Shown here one piece after another: positions 15,638 through 25,203 of a stretch of DNA of 64,000 bases (position 1 is the first letter of the stretch; each line of letters begins with the position of its first letter). The DNA is taken from the NCBI RefSeq assembly GCF_008086615.1, contig NZ_RXYB01000007.1:62001-126000 (forward strand), in the 5' to 3' direction. The translations under genes and the position numbers were made by a program. Under the pieces are notes generated by a model, which was not told where the DNA came from, searched no databases, and saw only the letters and a program-made list of their open reading frames with translations. The stretch is from Acetobacterium tundrae (lineage in GTDB: Bacteria > Bacillota > Clostridia > Eubacteriales > Eubacteriaceae).

Positions 15638-17272
15638 ATGCCGATAACGGAAATATTGTCTCAGAATGCCAAAAATTTCGGTCAGGACATCAGCCTGGTT
15701 GAAATTAATCCGGAGACATTAGAAAAACATCAGATCACCTGGAGTGAATTTGAACTGGTTGAAGCGACTTCAGGAATAAAATTTCGGAGAGAACTTTCCT
15801 GGAGCGATTTTGACAGCCAGGCAAATCAATTTGCCAATCTCCTGCTGGACAGAGGTATTAAAAAAGGGGATAAAGTCGCTATCCTATTAATGAATTGCCT
15901 GGAATGGCTGCCAATTTATTTTGGAATATTAAAAACCGGTGCCATTGTTGTTCCCCTAAACTATCGATATACTGCCGACGAGATAAAATACTGCCTGGAA
16001 TTATCAGAAACTGATTTCTTGATTTTCGGCCTGGAATTCATTGACCGCATGGAAGCAATAAAGAATAACATTCCTCAAGTGGAAGCCTTATTCTTTGTTG
16101 GTAAGGATTGTCCGCCCTTTGCTGAAAGCTATGATCTTCTCTCAGTAACTTATTCAGCTGAGGCACCAAAAATAAAACTGGCGGATGAAGATGATGCCGC
16201 CCTGTATTTTTCTTCAGGCACTACCGGTTTTCCAAAAGCAATTTTGCATACCCACAGCAGTCTGATGTCGGCATGCTATACCGAAAACAATCATCACGCT
16301 CAAACAAAGGAAGACACCTTTTTATGCATTCCGCCCTTGTATCATACCGGTGCAAAAATGCATTGGTTTGGAAGTTTTTTGGTCGGCGGAAAAGCCGTTT
16401 TACTTCGTGCCGTTAAACCAAAATGGATTTTGAGAGCTGTTTCGGAAGAAAAAATTACGATTGTCTGGCTTTTGGTGCCCTGGGCCCAAGATATTCTGGA
16501 TGCCATTGAAAGAGACGAATTAAAATTGGAAGATTATGATCTTGATCAGTGGCGACTGATGCACATCGGTGCTCAGCCGGTTCCGCCAAGTCTTATTCAT
16601 CGTTGGAAAAAATACTTTCCAAACCATCTTTATGACACCAACTATGGCCTGAGCGAATCGATCGGACCTGGCTGTGTCCACCTGGGGACGGAAAACATAC
16701 ACAAGGTTGGGGCGATTGGAAAGCCTGGTTACAAATGGGAATTGATGATTGCTGACGAATCCGGATCCCCGGTTCCCCAAGGACAAGTTGGTGAACTGGT
16801 CGTTAAGGGGCCCGGCTTAATGAAATGTTACTACAACGATCCTGAAGCCACCGCGGCTGTTCTCAAAGATGGTTGGCTGTTTACCGGTGATATGGCCCGA
16901 ATGGACAACGATGGCTTTGTTTATCTGGTCGACCGAAAAAAGGATGTCATTATCAGTGGCGGCGAAAATATATATCCGGTCCAGATTGAAGATTTTCTCC
17001 ATGGCCATGAAGCAATCAAAGATGTTGCAGTGATTGGTTTGCCGGATCATCGACTGGGTGAAATTTCAGCAGCTATCATCGAGTTAAAGCCGGATTGTCT
17101 ATGTACAAAAGAGGATATCGCAGACTTCTGTACTACGCTTCCACGCTATAAGCGCCCACGCCAGATCATATTTGATATTGTGCCAAGAAACCCAACCGGA
17201 AAAATTGAAAAACCGCGACTCCGCGAAAAATATTGTGGCGGCAGCGTCGTTGAAGCACAAACCGAAAACTAA
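15638..17272 (+). CDS. AMP-forming acyl-CoA ligase
   Basis: 544 residues of the ANL superfamily. The ATP/AMP P-loop reads YFSSGTTGFPKAILHTHS (about residues 188-205). The A5 motif is NYGLSESIG and the hinge region GFVYLVDRKKDVIISGGENIYPVQIE lies at about 426-451. The catalytic Lys is in NPTGKIEKPRLR near the C-terminus. It should make acyl-CoA from a free carboxylic acid, ATP and CoA. The neighbouring enoate-reductase-like and alcohol dehydrogenase genes suggest a medium-chain, unsaturated or arylacrylic acid, but the substrate cannot be read from sequence. AGGAGG precedes the ATG. Confidence 0.88.
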   Translation: MPITEILSQNAKNFGQDISLVEINPETLEKHQITWSEFELVEATSGIKFRRELSWSDFDSQANQFANLLLDRGIKKGDKVAILLMNCLEWLPIYFGILKTGAIVVPLNYRYTADEIKYCLELSETDFLIFGLEFIDRMEAIKNNIPQVEALFFVGKDCPPFAESYDLLSVTYSAEAPKIKLADEDDAALYFSSGTTGFPKAILHTHSSLMSACYTENNHHAQTKEDTFLCIPPLYHTGAKMHWFGSFLVGGKAVLLRAVKPKWILRAVSEEKITIVWLLVPWAQDILDAIERDELKLEDYDLDQWRLMHIGAQPVPPSLIHRWKKYFPNHLYDTNYGLSESIGPGCVHLGTENIHKVGAIGKPGYKWELMIADESGSPVPQGQVGELVVKGPGLMKCYYNDPEATAAVLKDGWLFTGDMARMDNDGFVYLVDRKKDVIISGGENIYPVQIEDFLHGHEAIKDVAVIGLPDHRLGEISAAIIELKPDCLCTKEDIADFCTTLPRYKRPRQIIFDIVPRNPTGKIEKPRLREKYCGGSVVEAQTEN

Positions 17273-17290
17273 ATAATTAATTAAAACATT

Positions 17291-17332
17291 AAAAGGCTGC
17301 TGAAGAATCAATTGATTCTTCAGCAGCCTTTT
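17291..17332. terminator. Bidirectional terminator between convergent genes
   Basis: A 42-bp perfect palindrome: AAAAGGCTGCTGAAGAATC and its complement around a central CAATTG. The A and T ends supply a U tract on both strands. It serves the acyl-CoA ligase gene (+) and the flavoenzyme gene (-). Confidence 0.92.
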
Positions 17333-17345
17333 AAATGTTTAATTT

Positions 17346-19319
17346 CTATAATTGATAAGCAGCTATGAATCCTGTCTTAACCGCATTTGCAATTCTTCCA
17401 ACTGTTGCCGTGTCACCAATTTTCACCACTTTATCGAAGTTTTCCGCCAATTCGTCAGCCAAGGTCTGATCGGCCTTTACCCCTAAAGATAAAACGACGC
17501 AATCAACGGCTAATTCCACTTGTTCACCGTCTTCTTTTTCCAGTTTGATGGCATCCTTCGAAATTTCAACCAGCTTATGAGATGGCATAAAAACGGTTCC
17601 GAATTCGATCAAACGGGCCTGGACATCACTAAAACTCTGCCAGCTTGCATCTGGACCGATTCGATCAGCCATTTCCACTACATAAACTTCATTGTTCTGA
17701 GTTTCAAGTAATTCTGCCGTTTCAACACCGGTCATACCTGAACCGATTACGGCTACTTTCTTACCGGATAATTTTACTTTTCCACCCAGAATCTCGGTGC
17801 TGGTGCAGACATTTTTCCCATCAATACCCTTGATCGACTGAGGAACGATTGAAGCTGATCCGGTACCAACAAAAACAGCATCAGGGTTTAATCCTTTAAT
17901 CACATCTATGGTTGCTGGTGTATTCAAGCGAATATCGACACCAAGTTTTTTCAGCTGAATTTCATAATATTCAATCAGCCAATTTATTTTATCTTTATGC
18001 GGTGGCTTGTTGGCAAGACACAATTGACCCCCCAGTTCATTTCCTTTTTCAAATAAAACAACCTTGAATTGTCGTTCTGCTAACGCTCTCGCCGCTTCCA
18101 TTCCGGCAGGACCGCCGCCGACGACAACAACTAGACGATTATTTCCATCCTGTCGCGGATCATTGTAGAACCATTCCCGGGCCGCCCGGGCATTGATTGC
18201 ACAAGCAAACGGTTCACCCTCCATCGCATTGGTAATCATGGAATCCATACAATTTAGACAGGAAATGCATCGTCGGATATCTTCAACTCGTCCTTCAGCC
18301 GTCTTCTTAACCCAATCCGGATCAGCCAGTAAGCCACGGGCAATAGTGACGCCGTCAACTTTTCCGGCGGCAATTATTTTTTCTGCAAAATCGGGATTAC
18401 GGATTACGCCGACACCAAATACCGGGACATCCACGGCCTTTTTAACCGCTTCAGCCAGATATATTTTCCAGCCTTCAGGATAGGAAATTGGTTCCCAGGC
18501 GGTATTCATGGTTTCATAGATACCAGCTGATACATTAATGGCATCAAGGCCAAAAGGAACAAGATATTTGCAGATTTCCACCGCTTCATCCAATAACAAT
18601 CCGTCTTCCTGGAATGGGAACATTGACTTGCGCAAAAATTCATCCGCTGAAATTCTGAGCATTACCGGATAGTCGCGACCGACACGAACCCGAATGCCTT
18701 CAATGATTTCTTTTACCACACGGGCACGATTTTCTGTGCTTCCGCCGTATTCATCCGTTCTTTTATTCGTCATCGGCGATAAAAACTGGTTAAGCATATA
18801 ACCATGAGCACCATGAAGTTCAACCCCATCAATGCCAGCTTTACAGCATCGTTCTGCCGCATTGATATAATCCTGGACAAAGCTTTTTATTTCCGCATTG
18901 CTCATTGCCCGACAGTCCGCCTGAGTCAGCATGCTCTTAATGCCGCTTGGAGAAATGGTTGGCTGCCCGCCAATTGCTTCACAGGAAGTTTGTCTCCCCG
19001 GATGATGGAGTTGGATGAAGATCGCCCCATCATAAAAATGAACCGCCTTTGCCAATTTGGCAAGTCCTGGGATACAGTCATCCGTAGCCGCCGATGTTTG
19101 TCTCGGCATCATGACACCGGTGTCGTTGTTTACCCGGGTTACCTCATTGATGATAAGACCGACCCCACCTTTAGCACGTTCGGCATAATAGGCACATTCA
19201 CATTCAGAAACAGTAGCGTTCTCGTTAGCTGTTCCGGAACCCATTGCCCCCATTACAACACGATTTCTGATCTTTAATGTTCCGATATTGATTGGTGATA
19301 ATAAATTTTCAAAAGCCAT
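17346..19319 (-). CDS. Old-yellow-enzyme-type flavin oxidoreductase with Fe-S and FAD/NAD domains (enoate/2,4-dienoyl-CoA reductase family)
   Basis: 657 residues in the order expected for FadH/enoate reductase/BaiCD proteins. There is an FMN TIM barrel (about 1-340, with ELHGAHGYMLNQFLSP and the ISADEF loop), a [4Fe-4S] site CISCLNCMDS with a distal Cys (PFACAIN), then FAD (VVVVGGGPAGMEAAR) and NAD (KKVAVIGSGMTGVETAE) Rossmann folds. Such enzymes reduce activated C=C bonds with NAD(P)H. GGAGG precedes the ATG at 19319. It is followed in transcription order by the terminator at 17291-17332 and preceded by the alcohol dehydrogenase gene, probably co-transcribed. Confidence 0.9.
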   Translation of the reverse strand: MAFENLLSPINIGTLKIRNRVVMGAMGSGTANENATVSECECAYYAERAKGGVGLIINEVTRVNNDTGVMMPRQTSAATDDCIPGLAKLAKAVHFYDGAIFIQLHHPGRQTSCEAIGGQPTISPSGIKSMLTQADCRAMSNAEIKSFVQDYINAAERCCKAGIDGVELHGAHGYMLNQFLSPMTNKRTDEYGGSTENRARVVKEIIEGIRVRVGRDYPVMLRISADEFLRKSMFPFQEDGLLLDEAVEICKYLVPFGLDAINVSAGIYETMNTAWEPISYPEGWKIYLAEAVKKAVDVPVFGVGVIRNPDFAEKIIAAGKVDGVTIARGLLADPDWVKKTAEGRVEDIRRCISCLNCMDSMITNAMEGEPFACAINARAAREWFYNDPRQDGNNRLVVVVGGGPAGMEAARALAERQFKVVLFEKGNELGGQLCLANKPPHKDKINWLIEYYEIQLKKLGVDIRLNTPATIDVIKGLNPDAVFVGTGSASIVPQSIKGIDGKNVCTSTEILGGKVKLSGKKVAVIGSGMTGVETAELLETQNNEVYVVEMADRIGPDASWQSFSDVQARLIEFGTVFMPSHKLVEISKDAIKLEKEDGEQVELAVDCVVLSLGVKADQTLADELAENFDKVVKIGDTATVGRIANAVKTGFIAAYQL

Positions 19320-19374
19320 CTGAACCTCCTAATTTTTACAACTTAGTGTTGATTTAAAAAAAATGCGGATCTCT

Positions 19375-20535
19375 CTATTGATACCCATCATAGATTTGTC
19401 CCAGCAATTCTGATATTTGTTCTTCTGTGACCTGAACCGGACAAAGAAAACGAAGACCCTCATTGGCTACATAATTTGTGCAGCTACCAATCTGCTCTTT
19501 TGATATTTCTAAATCTTTTAAGGTTGGAATATCCAACTGTTTCATAAACTGACGAATGTTGTCGGCAACTTGCAGACCGATTTCCTTTGAATCCGATGAA
19601 TTAATGGTAAGACCCATAATTTCACCGATTTTTTTGACTTTTTCAGGATAAACGCTTGCCGTCAGTTCCAGCATGACCGGTGTTACCAGCGCACAGCAAA
19701 TACCATGAGGAATATGAAACGCCGCCCCCATTGAATGGGCTGTCGCGTGTCCGAGATGAACCATTGCATCATTGAAGGCAATCCCCGCGTTATTACTTGC
19801 CAGAGCCAGATTTTCTCTTGCTTCAAGATTATTTAAGTCTTTGGCTGCAATTGGCAGCCATTTTGTAATTCTTTCAATTGAATCATAACACAGAATGTCT
19901 GAATGGGGATTGGGCTGAATACTGGTTAGCGCTTCACAGGCATGTGAAAAAGCATCCATCCCGGTATAAACTGTAACCTCCTTTGGCATCGTCAGCGCCA
20001 ATTCAGGATCAACAATGGCAAAGGTCGGCGGTGCCATTGTGCCAGTTTTTTCGTGGTTTTTAGTATCGCTGATGACTGCAATAATCGTACTCTCCGAACC
20101 AGTTCCTGAAGTCGTCGGAATGAGGATGATCTTCAAAGGTGGATTTTCCACCGGCATCATTTTTTTTGAGCAGTCCAGCAATTCAGCAACAGTAATATTA
20201 TTTGTTGCCAAAACACTAATTCCTTTGGCACTATCCAGGACACTTCCGCCACCGATGCCAATGATGCCATCGACACCTTCATTTTTAGCCAAGTCTGCGC
20301 CTGCCTGTACCGTGTAGTCAGGCGCATCCATCTCACAACGATTAAATAAAACGGTTTGAATACCAGCTTCTGTTAAACTGTCAATTACTTTTTGAGAATG
20401 GCCGAGTTGTTCAATGTTTTCATCCGTAACCACTAAGACCTTCTTTAAGCCTAACTCTTTTCCCACCTCTCCAGTCGTGCTGACCGCGCCTGTTCCAAAA
20501 GCCACTGGACATAATTGTGTGTATCTGCGTACCAT
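19375..20535 (-). CDS. Iron-containing (group III) alcohol dehydrogenase
   Basis: 386 residues. The NAD loop GIGGGSVLDSAKGI is at about 95-108. The metal ligands lie in GMDAFSHACEAL (Asp and His) and HLGHATAHSMGAAFHIPHG (two His). These are the Fe-ADH family hallmarks. It should interconvert an alcohol and aldehyde with NAD(H). GGAGG lies before the ATG at 20535. It is divergent from the PucR gene, and the shared region holds two inverted repeats. It is upstream of and probably co-transcribed with the flavoenzyme gene. Confidence 0.9.
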   Translation of the reverse strand: MVRRYTQLCPVAFGTGAVSTTGEVGKELGLKKVLVVTDENIEQLGHSQKVIDSLTEAGIQTVLFNRCEMDAPDYTVQAGADLAKNEGVDGIIGIGGGSVLDSAKGISVLATNNITVAELLDCSKKMMPVENPPLKIILIPTTSGTGSESTIIAVISDTKNHEKTGTMAPPTFAIVDPELALTMPKEVTVYTGMDAFSHACEALTSIQPNPHSDILCYDSIERITKWLPIAAKDLNNLEARENLALASNNAGIAFNDAMVHLGHATAHSMGAAFHIPHGICCALVTPVMLELTASVYPEKVKKIGEIMGLTINSSDSKEIGLQVADNIRQFMKQLDIPTLKDLEISKEQIGSCTNYVANEGLRFLCPVQVTEEQISELLGQIYDGYQ

Positions 20536-20561
20536 ATTAAAACCTCCATAATATAACGATA

Positions 20562-20589
20562 GCGACTATAAAAACTAATTGATAGTCGC
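20562..20589. promoter_or_regulatory. Inverted repeat near the adh start, probable operator
   Basis: GCGACTAT (20562-20569) and ATAGTCGC (20582-20589) form 8-bp arms 12 bp apart, 27-54 bp upstream of the alcohol dehydrogenase ATG. It shares the core CTATCA/TGATAG-like half site with the palindrome at 20610. Confidence 0.5.
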
Positions 20590-20609
20590 ATTCCTATTTC
20601 CTGTTATGA

Positions 20610-20627
20610 GTCTATCAATTGATAGAC
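20610..20627. promoter_or_regulatory. Perfect 18-bp palindrome, probable PucR-type operator
   Basis: GTCTATCAATTGATAGAC is a complete palindrome. A further half site ATTGATAG lies at 20578-20585. It sits in the divergent region between the alcohol dehydrogenase and PucR genes. The rest of 20536-20920 shows no gene. Confidence 0.6.
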
Positions 20628-20920
20628 AGTATGTCTTCGGTGTGGTTTGAGATTTTTGGGCATTTTTTAGTAATTTCTTATAAGTCAAGTTTGTCGAATT
20701 TTACAAATTGAAGCTATAAAATTGTCAAATATTTATAAACAAGCTTAACTGAATTTATATTAAGGGTTTTCAAACCTATTTTTTAAAAAGGTCCTTCCAA
20801 ATGATCTGCCTTAACTGATTGGTTTATAGACACAATTTAAAAATGAATGATATAATTAGTACTAATAAAAGATGCTTTATCCTGAATTTTGAATTTCCAA
20901 ACATCCTGAAAGGAGTTTTT

Positions 20921-22459
20921 ATGGCTATTGAGCTTACCAAAATAATTTCCGCATTTGATGGATACCCAAACAAAACAATAATTAACGACTATATGGATAT
21001 CGAAGGCTATGGCACTTACCCGCAATCTGCCGATAGTTTATTAGCTACAAATATTTATGTTGTAAATGCTTCAGTTATTTCTGATGTATCATTAAAAATT
21101 AAAAGCAATTTTATCATTATTGAAGACAGTCTGCTTTCTGAAAACAATATAAAAGACAATGCCGCTAATATTATTATACTCGAAAAGAATTGGACCACGG
21201 AAACTGTTATGGACATTCTTGAAAAACTATTCAAAGACAAACAGCGCGTTGGGGATTATTCGGTAAAACTTTTACAGGCCTGTCAAAAAGGATATACCAT
21301 TCAACAATTAATGGATTTAGGCTATCAGTTTTTAAATAATCCGTTATTACTGGTTGATATTTCCCTTTGCTTTATCGCCCATTCTGGAGGAAATAATATT
21401 ATTAATGAACCACTTTGGGAATGGACGCTTTCAAAAGGCTATGTAACTAAGGAATACGCCCAATCCATCATGATTGATGACGGTAAATTTGAAGATGATG
21501 ATGAATTAATTATCTGGGAAACGGGTTTATTGAATCATCGTCAGCTCGTGGGAAGAGTTCTTAAAAGCAATCGACCCCTGGCATATTTAAAGCTCCTCGA
21601 ATACAACCAGCCGATAACAGCTTGTGATGAAGAAATATTGATTATGCTGTGCAATGTTATCGCTTTAAACATAGAAAACACCAGTACCTTCGGCCATTCT
21701 AAAAATTCATTAACTGATACCTTTCTGACTGCCTTGTTGAATCAGAAAATGTATAATCATGCCGCGATCGAGGAACGGGCAAAAATGTATGGCTTGAAAT
21801 TATATGAAAATCTATTCGTCATTACCATAAGAATTGATAACCGCCAAAACACAAACGACAGACTGTATTATTTGAAAAGAATATTTCAGAATTTCTTCAA
21901 CCGTCAAACTGTGCTGATCTACAATGGGCAGCTTGTCATTTTGCTTGATACCATGACCGCAGAAATACAAAACGAAAAAGAAATGTTATCATTTCAAGGA
22001 TTACTGGAAGAAAATGATTGCACCGCTGGAATCAGTAAAATATTTTATCATTTGTACGATTTTTGTGAGCATTATAAACAAGCAGCCAACTGTTTAACTT
22101 TAGGAGAACTTTTGAAGAAAAACGAAAGATTATTAAATTATAGCAACCTCATCATTCCTCATATGATCTTAAGCTTTAGAGGCGAGACAAATATCAGGAA
22201 CTTAATACACCCCGTTGTTAAAACACTAAAAGCGCTTGATGAAAAAAAAGGTAGTAGCTTTTTAGAAACATTAATCATCTATATTAAACATAATCAGGAT
22301 ACGACGCTAACCGCTAAAGCCCTGCATGTCCATTATAATACTTTAAAATACCGAATTAATCGAATCATTGAAATAACCAATATTAATTTTACCGATAATG
22401 ACATGCTTTTCGATATTCAACTTTCAATTAAAGTCCTTGATATTCTAGCATGTATATAA
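20921..22459 (+). CDS. PucR/CdaR-family transcriptional regulator
   Basis: 512 residues. An N-terminal sensory region and a central degenerate-GGDEF-like block precede the C-terminal PucR-type HTH (about 445-505; TLTAKALHVHYNTLKYRINRI). The family activates catabolic genes. I chose the ATG at 20921, which follows AAGGAG; upstream in-frame codons lack a site. It is divergent from the Fe-ADH/flavoenzyme genes and close to the acyl-CoA ligase, so it is the likely regulator of this set. The inducer is probably the acid or alcohol substrate (inference). Confidence 0.85.
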   Translation: MAIELTKIISAFDGYPNKTIINDYMDIEGYGTYPQSADSLLATNIYVVNASVISDVSLKIKSNFIIIEDSLLSENNIKDNAANIIILEKNWTTETVMDILEKLFKDKQRVGDYSVKLLQACQKGYTIQQLMDLGYQFLNNPLLLVDISLCFIAHSGGNNIINEPLWEWTLSKGYVTKEYAQSIMIDDGKFEDDDELIIWETGLLNHRQLVGRVLKSNRPLAYLKLLEYNQPITACDEEILIMLCNVIALNIENTSTFGHSKNSLTDTFLTALLNQKMYNHAAIEERAKMYGLKLYENLFVITIRIDNRQNTNDRLYYLKRIFQNFFNRQTVLIYNGQLVILLDTMTAEIQNEKEMLSFQGLLEENDCTAGISKIFYHLYDFCEHYKQAANCLTLGELLKKNERLLNYSNLIIPHMILSFRGETNIRNLIHPVVKTLKALDEKKGSSFLETLIIYIKHNQDTTLTAKALHVHYNTLKYRINRIIEITNINFTDNDMLFDIQLSIKVLDILACI

Positions 22460-22465
22460 AGCAAT

Positions 22466-22506
22466 CGTTAAAGCAACTTTTTGACAGTAAAAAAGTTGCT
22501 TTAACG
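22466..22506. terminator. Bidirectional terminator between pucR and the amidotransferase gene
   Basis: CGTTAAAGCAACTTTTT (22466-22482) and its complement (22490-22506) form a perfect 17-bp stem, with T/A runs at the loop. It lies between two convergent genes. Confidence 0.85.
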
Positions 22507-22529
22507 TTCTCAAACTGTTCTTTTCACCT

Positions 22530-23177
22530 TTATCCTGCCAGCTCGAGAAATCTTCTTATCAAAGTTCCGCCATATGAATTTTGACATGTCGCTTCACAAA
22601 GAAAATTATCGGTACATTCGGGATGAAACTGCACGCCCCATATTTTTTCGCCATACAAAACTGCATGATATGGTTCGAAATTATTTTTTGCAAGAACGAT
22701 TGCATTTTCAGGCAACCGTATAACAGTTTGTAAATGAGAAGCATAGGCTAAGAATTTTGCAGGCAATACCCCCAGCAATGGATCCTTTTTTCCTTCTTCG
22801 GTCAGTTCAATTTCAATTTCTCCCTTTTCCTCACCTAATTTATGATAACCCACAGATCCGCCAAAGGTTTGAGCCAAAAGTTGATGTCCATAACAAATGC
22901 CCAGAATTGGAATATTCTTTTGTGCAATTGCCTTGATCCATTGTGATGTAGCAACACTCCATGGCTCACAGTCTGTAACCATAAATGGCGAACCGGTAAT
23001 AATAATGGCCGAAACATCGTCCATTAAAACTGGTTTTATATTCTCATATACCGATACCACCTTTACATCTTTATACGGAATTCCTGCGCATCTTGCGATG
23101 CGAACATCGCAATCCCCACATTTTTTAATAATTGATTTATCCGAAACTCCGGTTTTTATAATCAGTAACTTACCCAT
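22530..23177 (-). CDS. Class I glutamine amidotransferase-like protein (copy 1)
   Basis: 215 residues. The nucleophile elbow GICYGHQ holds the catalytic Cys, the oxyanion region is TGSPFMV and the catalytic His-Glu lies in FHPECT, so the triad looks complete. It resembles stand-alone GMP-synthase-like amidotransferases (YfeJ type), whose acceptor is unknown. An additional CGDCD motif near residue 20 could bind metal. ATG 23177 follows GGGAGG. It is about 75-80% identical by eye to the protein at 25204-25851; a diguanylate-cyclase gene separates the two. Confidence 0.85.
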   Translation of the reverse strand: MGKLLIIKTGVSDKSIIKKCGDCDVRIARCAGIPYKDVKVVSVYENIKPVLMDDVSAIIITGSPFMVTDCEPWSVATSQWIKAIAQKNIPILGICYGHQLLAQTFGGSVGYHKLGEEKGEIEIELTEEGKKDPLLGVLPAKFLAYASHLQTVIRLPENAIVLAKNNFEPYHAVLYGEKIWGVQFHPECTDNFLCEATCQNSYGGTLIRRFLELAG

Positions 23178-23253
23178 CAAACCTCCCTCTTTGAATCATT
23201 CTTAATTTATGCCATTCAAATAGGATTTCATAGATGACCTATATGATAGTTGT

Positions 23254-23282
23254 ATTCTATTGTCTTTTGTTGAAAATGTCAA
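23254..23282 (-). promoter_or_regulatory. Promoter of amidotransferase copy 1
   Basis: On the minus strand TTGACA (23282-23277) and TAGAAT (23259-23254) are 17 bp apart, about 77 bp upstream of the ATG at 23177. Confidence 0.75.
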
Positions 23283-23630
23283 TAACCTATCAGGGTGTCA
23301 AATACGAGCTTACTTAAGTGAACACTCTCCACCAATTCAGAATCACACCCTAACTATGATAGTTTATCTGTGACCTTTAAGAGCTTACCGGTAACCGCGA
23401 GTTCGTATATCTTCTTAATTTGTTGAGTTTTGATTTTCAAACCGCTAACATTTTATTAAGCTAGTTTACTTGTTTCACTAAAGACGATATGATATCCTAA
23501 AAGCGTACAATTTTTATTGAACAAATTTATGTTATTAACACTATTTTGATAACTTTTTTCGAGTCAAACTTATGTAAGTTAAACTTATATGATTTTAACT
23601 TGTCACACAAATAATTTAATTGAGGTTTCC
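23283..23630. other. Intergenic region before the GGDEF gene
   Basis: Nothing coding is supported. The part at 23283-23430 is less AT-rich than its surroundings and contains frames interrupted by stops; it may be an old remnant but I cannot assign it. Confidence 0.3.
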
Positions 23631-25085
23631 ATGAATATCTTATTAAGCCGTTTTTTAATATTGACAGCTATAATCCTGATTATCCTAAGTGTTGTCGGAA
23701 TTAAACATAAAACAGTTTCCGGAGCAAGAGCTTTTGCCATTCTTTTGATCGCCATGGCCATTCATTCGATCGGATATGGCGTTGAACTTATAAGCACAAC
23801 TGAAGAGAGCCTGTATTTTTGGGTCTGTATTGAATATATTGGTGCTGCCTTTTATCCCATCCTTATTTTATGGTTTGCCAGAGAATATGCGGAAGAGAAG
23901 CAATTTGCCAACCGATTCGTTTTAGCTTTTATCTTGGGATTGAATCTATTAACACTGATTTTTGTTTGTACAAATCAGCTGCACGGATGGTATTATTCAT
24001 CTCTTGGCATTAATTTCAGTCTTGGCTTTCCTTTATTGGTTACTGGAAGGGGAATTTGGTACCTGGTCCAATTAGGCTCTTTTTATTTCGCTATTGGATA
24101 TGCATTAACTGTTTTTTTTAAGTGTTTTCTTAAAGCACCGATTTTTTCCCGCAAACGGATTGCCCTAATGTTTACCGGAATGTTGATCCCTGCTATTACC
24201 AGCATCCTTTATTTAATGGGATTAGGTCCAGCCTTTATTGAGCTCCCCCCTTTCACTTATTTACTTCTAAGCATTTTTGTAGCCCGTGGATTATACCAAT
24301 ATGACATTCTGTTTCTAAGTGAAATTACCCATGAAATGGTTTTTAATACCATTGAAGAAGCCGTCATTGTCATCGACCATGACGGTTTTATTTTAAATCT
24401 TAATCAGGCCACGGATCAATTATTTAATACGCTCGGAGTATTAAATATAGGAAATAATGTTAATATGTATCCCGTTTTATCTGAGCTTCTCGTTGGCAAC
24501 ATGGCTCAACTTATAACGATTGAACAGCAGCATTACCAAGTTCGGATGATACCAATTGCAAAACACCATGGGCTCATTGTGGTATTCACTGATGTAACAG
24601 AAATTACAAATACAAAGAAGCAATTGGAAGTCTTGGCAACGACGGATCAATTGACTGGCCTTTATAATCGTCGTTATTTTATCGATTATTTTGATAAATT
24701 AGAAAATGATGGCGTCATGATATTTCTGGATATTGATGAATTCAAAAAAGTCAATGATCAATACGGACATTCTTCCGGAGATCAGGTTCTAATCGAACTT
24801 TCAGTTTGTTTACAAGAGTATTTCCCGGATGGCATTATTTGCCGTTTGGGTGGTGAAGAATTTTCCGTCCTTATTGAAAATGAAACAACGAAAACAATTT
24901 ATTCTCGGTCAGAGCAATTTTTGCATGCCTTTGATCATCGAAAAACAGACTTCCCATGTACTGTATCAATTGGTTTGTGTCCCTATGAACAAGGAAATTA
25001 CAATAACACGATAGACATGGTAGATAAACTTTTGTACCAGGCAAAAAATACCGGTAAAAATCGTGTTGTAGCTAGCGATAATTAA
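23631..25085 (+). CDS. 7TM-sensor PAS-like diguanylate cyclase (GGDEF)
   Basis: 484 residues. Seven hydrophobic helices (about 1-220) match the HisKA_7TM-type sensor. A short PAS-like domain follows (about 235-330), then a GGDEF domain (about 345-484). The active-site loop reads RLGGEEF, a catalytically competent GGEEF variant. No RxxD inhibitory site is present at the expected distance before it. It should make c-di-GMP from two GTP at the membrane. ATG 23631 is set by GAGG at 23622-23625. It is framed by two paralogous amidotransferase genes on the opposite strand. Confidence 0.88.
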   Translation: MNILLSRFLILTAIILIILSVVGIKHKTVSGARAFAILLIAMAIHSIGYGVELISTTEESLYFWVCIEYIGAAFYPILILWFAREYAEEKQFANRFVLAFILGLNLLTLIFVCTNQLHGWYYSSLGINFSLGFPLLVTGRGIWYLVQLGSFYFAIGYALTVFFKCFLKAPIFSRKRIALMFTGMLIPAITSILYLMGLGPAFIELPPFTYLLLSIFVARGLYQYDILFLSEITHEMVFNTIEEAVIVIDHDGFILNLNQATDQLFNTLGVLNIGNNVNMYPVLSELLVGNMAQLITIEQQHYQVRMIPIAKHHGLIVVFTDVTEITNTKKQLEVLATTDQLTGLYNRRYFIDYFDKLENDGVMIFLDIDEFKKVNDQYGHSSGDQVLIELSVCLQEYFPDGIICRLGGEEFSVLIENETTKTIYSRSEQFLHAFDHRKTDFPCTVSIGLCPYEQGNYNNTIDMVDKLLYQAKNTGKNRVVASDN

Positions 25086-25098
25086 ACAAAAAATAACC

Positions 25099-25154
25099 AA
25101 GCTCTCTTTATAAAACAGTTTGTTTGATCTGACTGTCCATTCTAAAGAGAGCTT
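25099..25154. terminator. Bidirectional terminator after the GGDEF gene
   Basis: AAGCTCTCTTTA (25099-25110) pairs with TAAAGAGAGCTT (25143-25154), and an inner ACAGT/ACTGT pair extends the stem. It lies between the convergent GGDEF and amidotransferase copy 2 genes. Confidence 0.75.
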
Positions 25155-25203
25155 TACTAATACGAACAATTAATAACACTTCTGCACGATGCCTTTCTCA
25201 TTC

